From the NCBI GenBank assembly GCA_030837305.1, contig JAUPKT010000038.1, positions 1-9,639 on the forward strand: a DNA stretch of 9,639 nucleotides. The letters run 5' to 3'. How positions within the stretch are numbered: the first letter of the stretch is position 1; the number at the start of each line of letters is the position of its first letter. Source of the stretch: Thermodesulfobacteriota bacterium. GTDB taxonomy: Bacteria > Desulfobacterota > Desulfomonilia > Desulfomonilales > Desulfomonilaceae. Of the stretch, positions 5,429 to 9,639 are shown one piece after another. A program made the translations under genes and the position numbers. Under the pieces are notes generated by a model. The model did not search any database, was not told the origin of the DNA, and worked only from the letters and a program-made list of their open reading frames with translations.

Positions 5429-5457
5429 TTTACTTGGGGATAAAGGCATGGTAAAAA
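5429..5457 (+). promoter_or_regulatory. Candidate promoter for rpsO-pnp
   Basis: TTTACT (5429-5434, 4/6), a 17-bp spacer and TAAAAA (5452-5457, 4/6) are the best pair before rpsO and would give a leader of about 50 nt. The match is mediocre. A leader of this kind is where S15 autoregulatory structures occur in other bacteria, but none could be resolved here. Confidence 0.3.
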
Positions 5458-5513
5458 TATCCGATTAAGCTACAAATAATCTTGATGAGCAATCTTCAGG
5501 AGGAAAAGAAGAG

Positions 5514-5783
5514 TTGGCATTTTTAACGGAAAAGAAAAAAACAATTATAGAGAAGTTTCGGCTGCACGATGCTGATACAGGGTCACCTGAGGTTCAAATT
5601 GCGCTGCTGAGTGAAAGAATCGGGTACTTAACCGAGCACTTCAAGATCCATAAAAAGGATCATCATTCCAGGCGAGGTCTGCTCAAGCTTGTTGGAAAGC
5701 GACGAAGGCTCCTTGATTATCTCAAGACAACAAGTGTTGAGCGGTACAAGAGTGTCATCGGCGAACTGGGTATCCGTAAGTAG
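5514..5783 (+). CDS. rpsO: 30S ribosomal protein S15
   Basis: The 89-residue product matches the normal S15 length. It contains the family core '[16 protein letters not shown]' (21-36) and the strongly conserved '[20 protein letters not shown]' (46-65), which contacts 16S rRNA helices in the central domain. S15 binds early in 30S assembly and in several bacteria represses its own mRNA. The start codon is TTG (5514-5516), not ATG. A consensus AGGAGG (5498-5503) lies 10 nt upstream, and the next residues AFLTEKKK are the normal S15 N-terminus, so the start is secure. The gene is followed 73 bp later by pnp, the usual bacterial order. No terminator was seen between them, which suggests co-transcription. 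Confidence 0.97.
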   Translation: MAFLTEKKKTIIEKFRLHDADTGSPEVQIALLSERIGYLTEHFKIHKKDHHSRRGLLKLVGKRRRLLDYLKTTSVERYKSVIGELGIRK

Positions 5784-5856
5784 TGAGTACTTTTGGGTGG
5801 GCCTTCGCAATCGGTGCTCCATAAGACGGTATTGACGAGGAAGGGTTATTAAAAAC

Positions 5857-7956
5857 ATGATGCAGAGTAGTAGTGGCGCGGTTGCGGGAAAGCAAATTAC
5901 TTTCGAAACAGGACGTTTGGCTAAACAAGCCTCGGGGTCAGCATTAGTACAGTGCGGGGAAACCATTGTCCTCGTTACGGCGGTGGCCGATAGGCATGGA
6001 AGGGAAGGAATTGATTTCTTCCCATTGACAGTTGATTATCTGGAGATGACATACGCTGCCGGGAAGATCCCCGGTGGATTTTTCAAGCGGGAAGGACGAC
6101 CGACTGAAAAGGAAATCCTAACGGCTCGGTTTATTGATAGACCTATCAGACCGCTATTCCCAAAGGGATTCACCTGTGAAACTCAGATAATAGCGACGGT
6201 ATTGTCCTCGGACGGCGAAAACGATCCGGACATGCTCGCCATTAATGGCGCTTCAGCGGCCCTACACATCTCCGATATCCCTTTTCTTGGCCCCATAGGA
6301 GCCGTGAGAGTCGGCCGCGTTGACGGTAATCTCATCGTCAATCCTTCTCCCCTGGAAGATACCTATTCGGATCTCAACCTCATCGTGGTTGGTTCCCGCG
6401 AAGGGATAGTCATGGTTGAGGGAGGATGTAACCGCCTCCCCGAAGAAATCATCATGGAGGCGATTTTCAAGGCCCATGGAGAAATCTTGAAGATCGTCCA
6501 AGCACAGGACGACCTGAGAGAAAAGGCGGGAAGACCGAAACGTGAAGTGCCGGCGGTTTTTGAAGACATTGAGTTGATTCAGAAGCTTCGGACCGACTGG
6601 GGTGATACCATCGCCCAGGCCATTACTATTCCGGGAAAAATAGAGAGGCGAGGAGCGCTTCACGACATCTTTGATAAGGCCCTGCAATCTCTTGGAGAGG
6701 AAGGGGAAAAAAGACGGTTCGAAATAGTGGGATACCTCGACAAATTAGAGGGAGAATCTATTCGAAAACTGATACTGGAAAAAAATGTACGAATCGGAGG
6801 GCGATCATTCACCCAGATTCGAGACATTTCTTGCGAAGTGGGAGTATTGGCCAGAACCCATGGCAGCGCACTTTTTACTCGGGGAGAAACACAGGCACTC
6901 GTCATCGTGACGTTGGGAACATCTTCGGATGAACAGAAAATAGAGGCTTTGGATGGTTCCACTTACAAATCATTTATGCTTCATTATAAGTTCCCACCCT
7001 TTTCCGTGGGGGAGGTGAAATTCCTGAGAGGACCGTCTCGGAGAGAGGTGGGCCACGGGGCGCTCGCTGAAAGAGCTATTGCATACATGCTACCCGATGA
7101 TGAGCAGTTCCCTTACACGATTAGAGTGGTATCCGAGATCTTGGAATCCAACGGGTCTTCGTCAATGGCTACGGTTTGCGGATCATCGCTGTCCCTCATG
7201 GATGCCGGAGTCCCCTTGGCCGAGCCTGTTGCCGGAATCGCCATGGGACTGTTGAAGGACGGAGACAGAACCGTCATCCTTTCAGACATTATCGGAGATG
7301 AAGACCATCATGGCGATATGGATTTCAAGGTTACCGGTACTGCTGACGGTGTCACTGCTCTGCAAATGGATATCAAGATAGAGGGCATTACTCGGGAGGC
7401 TTTGGGGCAAGCATTGCAACAAGCTAAGGAGGGCAGACGGCATATCTTGGGAGAGATGACTCGGGCCATCTCCCAGCCCAGGACCGAAATGTCGCCATAC
7501 GCTCCCCGTATTCATGTCATATATATCAACCCGGAAAAAATACGCGATATTATCGGCCCTGGCGGTAAAATAATCCGGGCGATTCAGGAAGAAACCGGTA
7601 CCAAGATTGAGGTTGACGACACCGGCAAGGTTCTTATCGCAGCCACGGATGAGCAGGCTGGAAAAGAGGCGAGAGAGGCCATCCAGAAAATTACCAGGGA
7701 GGCTGAGGTAGGTCGGATCTACATGGGAGTGGTTCGGAAAATCACCGATTTTGGAGCCTTTGTCGAGATATTTCCCGGTACTGACGGCCTTGTGCATATT
7801 TCCCAACTTGCCCCGGAGCGAATCAAAAAAGTGACCGACGTCATAAAGGAGGGGGAATCCTTCCCCGTTAAGGTAATCGGAATAGATGCGCAGGGAAAAA
7901 TAAAGCTGTCCCGCAAGGATGCCATGGGAATGCAACCCGACGACTTTTCGGATTAG
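5857..7956 (+). CDS. pnp: Polyribonucleotide nucleotidyltransferase (PNPase)
   Basis: This 699-residue phosphorolytic 3'-to-5' exoribonuclease degrades RNA with phosphate, releasing nucleoside diphosphates; it forms a trimer and commonly joins RNase E-type degradosomes. Domains in order are first RNase PH (about 10-140, with 'GGFFKREGRPTEKE' at 73-86), the helical linker (about 145-235), second RNase PH (about 315-545), KH (about 553-612, GxxG loop in 'IIGPGGKII') and S1 (about 618-688, 'GRIYMGVVRKITDFGAFVEI'). The catalytic stretch 'GDEDHHGDMDFK' (480-491) is intact, with Asp483, Asp489 and Lys491 in the metal/phosphate positions known from E. coli. The start is MM at 5857/5860; AGGAAGG (5838-5844) lies 12 nt before the first ATG. 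The C-terminus stops shortly after S1, without a long tail. Confidence 0.97.
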   Translation: MMQSSSGAVAGKQITFETGRLAKQASGSALVQCGETIVLVTAVADRHGREGIDFFPLTVDYLEMTYAAGKIPGGFFKREGRPTEKEILTARFIDRPIRPLFPKGFTCETQIIATVLSSDGENDPDMLAINGASAALHISDIPFLGPIGAVRVGRVDGNLIVNPSPLEDTYSDLNLIVVGSREGIVMVEGGCNRLPEEIIMEAIFKAHGEILKIVQAQDDLREKAGRPKREVPAVFEDIELIQKLRTDWGDTIAQAITIPGKIERRGALHDIFDKALQSLGEEGEKRRFEIVGYLDKLEGESIRKLILEKNVRIGGRSFTQIRDISCEVGVLARTHGSALFTRGETQALVIVTLGTSSDEQKIEALDGSTYKSFMLHYKFPPFSVGEVKFLRGPSRREVGHGALAERAIAYMLPDDEQFPYTIRVVSEILESNGSSSMATVCGSSLSLMDAGVPLAEPVAGIAMGLLKDGDRTVILSDIIGDEDHHGDMDFKVTGTADGVTALQMDIKIEGITREALGQALQQAKEGRRHILGEMTRAISQPRTEMSPYAPRIHVIYINPEKIRDIIGPGGKIIRAIQEETGTKIEVDDTGKVLIAATDEQAGKEAREAIQKITREAEVGRIYMGVVRKITDFGAFVEIFPGTDGLVHISQLAPERIKKVTDVIKEGESFPVKVIGIDAQGKIKLSRKDAMGMQPDDFSD

Positions 7957-7962
7957 TGATTC

Positions 7963-9258
7963 GTGACCTCATCCCTATCCAGGAATTCTTCCGATCTCAA
8001 TGGTTATCGAAAGAGCGTGCTGTCCAACGGCGTGCGCGTTATATCAGACACGAGTCGGCATGTGCAATCCGTGTCTTTGGGCATCTGGGTGCAGACCGGA
8101 TCCAGATTTGAGCCTCGACACCTCAATGGTATCAGCCATTTCATCGAACACATGTTATTCAAGGGAACGCCTACGAGGGACGCGTTCACGATAGCCAAGG
8201 AAATCGAATCGGTAGGGGGAGTGCTCAACGCCTTCACAAGCAAGGAGTTCACGGCTTATTATTGCAAGATTCTCAAAGAAGACCTCCAGCTTGCCATAGA
8301 TGTTCTGACGGATATTTTTCTGAATTCCATATTTCCCGACGACGAAATTGTTCGTGAAAAGCAAGTGATTTGTCAGGAAATCCATCAAATGGAGGACAAC
8401 CCGGAGGAGCTTATTCATGAACTCTGGGGTACGAAATTTTGGAGTGCCCATGCTCTCGGCCAACCGGTCTTAGGGACGATACCGAATATTCTCTCAATAG
8501 ACCGAGAAACCCTCATACACTATAAGACGGACCATTACCCGCCCACTGAAACGATGGTCGTTGCTGCAGGAAATTTGGACCACGAAGTGCTCCTGGAACT
8601 CATCGCACAGAAAATGCATACCCTGTACTCGATTACTCCTCGGTCGGAGACCAGTGGTGCGAAGGGTGTTTCCTCATGCCATATCGAACGACGAGACCTT
8701 GAGCAGGTTCACCTTTGTATCGGAACCAACGCCCCCAGCGCGGTCGATGAAAGCCGCTATGCCGCCTATATACTTAATACAATACTCGGAGGAGGCATGA
8801 GTTCTCGGCTTTTTCAGGAAATTCGAGAAAAGAGGGGCCTTGCTTACTCCGTTTATTCGTTCTTGTCCTCGGTATCAGACTCTGGAATGCTTGGCATATA
8901 CTTGGGATGCGATCCGGAGAGATTTGCAGACGTGGTCGAGTGCACGGGCCAGGTCGCAAGGGAGCTTTTTCGCTCAGTCACGACTCAGGAAATTGACATG
9001 GCGAAAAACCAAATCCGGGGCAATATATTGTTAGCCCTCGAATCATCCGATGCCCAAATGAATAGGCTGGCAAAAGAGGAATATTATTTTGGGCGCCGCA
9101 TTGCTCTCGAAGAAATTATGGCCACTTTGGGAAACGTCACCGAGTCGGAGATTACGGAAGTTGCGGAGAATATTCTCAACCAAGACACTTTTACACTTGT
9201 TGCTTTGGGACCCGTGGAACAGGACATAGATCTCAGGGGACTTTTCCTTAATCACTGA
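7963..9258 (+). CDS. M16 family zinc metallopeptidase (processing peptidase-like)
   Basis: The protein has 431 residues, the usual size of single-repeat bacterial M16B peptidases related to the mitochondrial processing peptidase beta subunit. The inverted zinc motif HxxEH is present as His59-Phe-Ile-Glu62-His63 in 'HFIEHMLFKGT'. The third ligand fits Glu139 in 'VICQEIHQMED', the expected distance downstream. The C-terminal half has the conserved 'LGGGMSSRLFQEIREKRGLA' (275-294). No signal peptide was seen, so it is probably cytoplasmic; the physiological substrate is unknown. The start is a GTG 6 nt after the pnp stop with no clear Shine-Dalgarno sequence, which suggests translational coupling to pnp. 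A later in-frame GTG at 'SVLSNG' is less likely because it would clip the first strand. The rpsO-pnp-M16 order is common in deltaproteobacteria and some other phyla. Confidence 0.92.
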   Translation: MTSSLSRNSSDLNGYRKSVLSNGVRVISDTSRHVQSVSLGIWVQTGSRFEPRHLNGISHFIEHMLFKGTPTRDAFTIAKEIESVGGVLNAFTSKEFTAYYCKILKEDLQLAIDVLTDIFLNSIFPDDEIVREKQVICQEIHQMEDNPEELIHELWGTKFWSAHALGQPVLGTIPNILSIDRETLIHYKTDHYPPTETMVVAAGNLDHEVLLELIAQKMHTLYSITPRSETSGAKGVSSCHIERRDLEQVHLCIGTNAPSAVDESRYAAYILNTILGGGMSSRLFQEIREKRGLAYSVYSFLSSVSDSGMLGIYLGCDPERFADVVECTGQVARELFRSVTTQEIDMAKNQIRGNILLALESSDAQMNRLAKEEYYFGRRIALEEIMATLGNVTESEITEVAENILNQDTFTLVALGPVEQDIDLRGLFLNH

Positions 9259-9290
9259 CACCTCTGCTCACCTTTTATCGGCTTACCCCC

Positions 9291-9639
9291 TTATCTTCGA
9301 GCGATTTCAGCCTTTCTTCCCATGTTGTCTATGGAAACGCTTACAGAGCCCAGACTCTTTGTGCCGAGAAGATTGAGACCGCCCCGGCTCTTTCGATCAA
9401 ATACATGAACCTCTATGTCCCCTAGAGGGAGATGAAACAAGAAGGCATCCTTTACGCGATATCTCGTCACAGCTCTAACGGAACCATCTGCCAGAGTTAC
9501 TCTGCTCTTGCCCAGCTCTACCACCTTGGTCTCCCGAGAGATTTCGTTCAACAACTTGGCGCTGATCACTGAATGGGTCGCCCCGGTGTCCACCAGAAAC
9601 CGGTGAGGAGCCCCGTGCTTTCCGAAACGTACCTGCACA
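9291..9639 (-). CDS. Retropepsin-like aspartic protease, 5' end cut by window edge
   Basis: The last 115 codons of a minus-strand ORF are visible, ending at TAA (9291-9293); the frame is open to the right edge. The motif 'FLVDTGATHSVIS' carries the single-domain aspartic protease signature Asp-Thr-Gly (DTGAT). A later 'LNLLGTKSL' corresponds to the second hydrophobic-glycine element of clan AA retropepsin-like proteins. A GTG at 9636-9638 could be a start, but the family normally has a few more residues before the first strand, so the true start is probably outside. Bacterial members are often small and some are membrane anchored; the role is mostly unknown. The gene converges on the M16 peptidase with a 32-bp gap and no clear terminator between them. 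Confidence 0.75.
   Translation of the reverse strand, partial: VQVRFGKHGAPHRFLVDTGATHSVISAKLLNEISRETKVVELGKSRVTLADGSVRAVTRYRVKDAFLFHLPLGDIEVHVFDRKSRGGLNLLGTKSLGSVSVSIDNMGRKAEIARR

Overview
The window looks like a chromosomal stretch from a deltaproteobacterium (Desulfobacterota), possibly a sulfate-reducing or syntrophic lineage. This is inferred from the rpsO-pnp-M16 peptidase order, a fused FAD/Fe-S 2-hydroxyacid oxidoreductase, and a DksA/TraR zinc-finger protein with an unusual N-terminus. No rRNA, tRNA, insertion sequence or CRISPR array was seen.

Layout. Positions 2-316 (+) hold the C-terminal end of a radical SAM/SPASM protein. A PsiE-family membrane protein follows at 459-986 (+). 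From about 950 to 4905 everything reads leftward: a fused FAD/Fe-S oxidoreductase (2317-4905), an HTH-DksA-type zinc-finger protein (1392-2021), and a short autonomous unit at about 1358-949. The right half reads rightward: rpsO (5514-5783, TTG start), pnp (5857-7956) and an M16 zinc peptidase (7963-9258). A retropepsin-like aspartic protease, cut by the window edge, converges on it (9291-9639, -).

The most notable element is the minus-strand unit at 1358-949. A strong sigma-70-like promoter (TTGACA, 16 bp, TATAAG) precedes a 22-codon ORF with a good ribosome-binding site and three consecutive Trp codons. Three RNA helices in the leader are mutually exclusive: 1:2 (8 bp), 2:3 (7 bp plus extensions) and a 13-bp terminator, 3:4. 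This is the architecture of ribosome-mediated tryptophan attenuation. It does not precede a trp biosynthetic gene. The only ORF downstream on that strand is an unrecognised 50-codon gene (949-1101) with a strong Shine-Dalgarno sequence, whose 3' end overlaps the convergent psiE-family gene. The unit could be a Trp-controlled small regulator, comparable in logic to Bacillus rtpA. It could also be a source of a trans-acting leader RNA or peptide, comparable to Sinorhizobium rnTrpL/peTrpL, or an attenuator orphaned by rearrangement.

The rest is mostly housekeeping. S15 and PNPase serve ribosome assembly and RNA decay. The oxidoreductase probably feeds electrons from lactate, glycolate or a similar 2-hydroxyacid into metabolism. 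The 608-bp divergent spacer between the oxidoreductase and rpsO carries a good leftward promoter, several short perfect palindromes and at most one doubtful small ORF.
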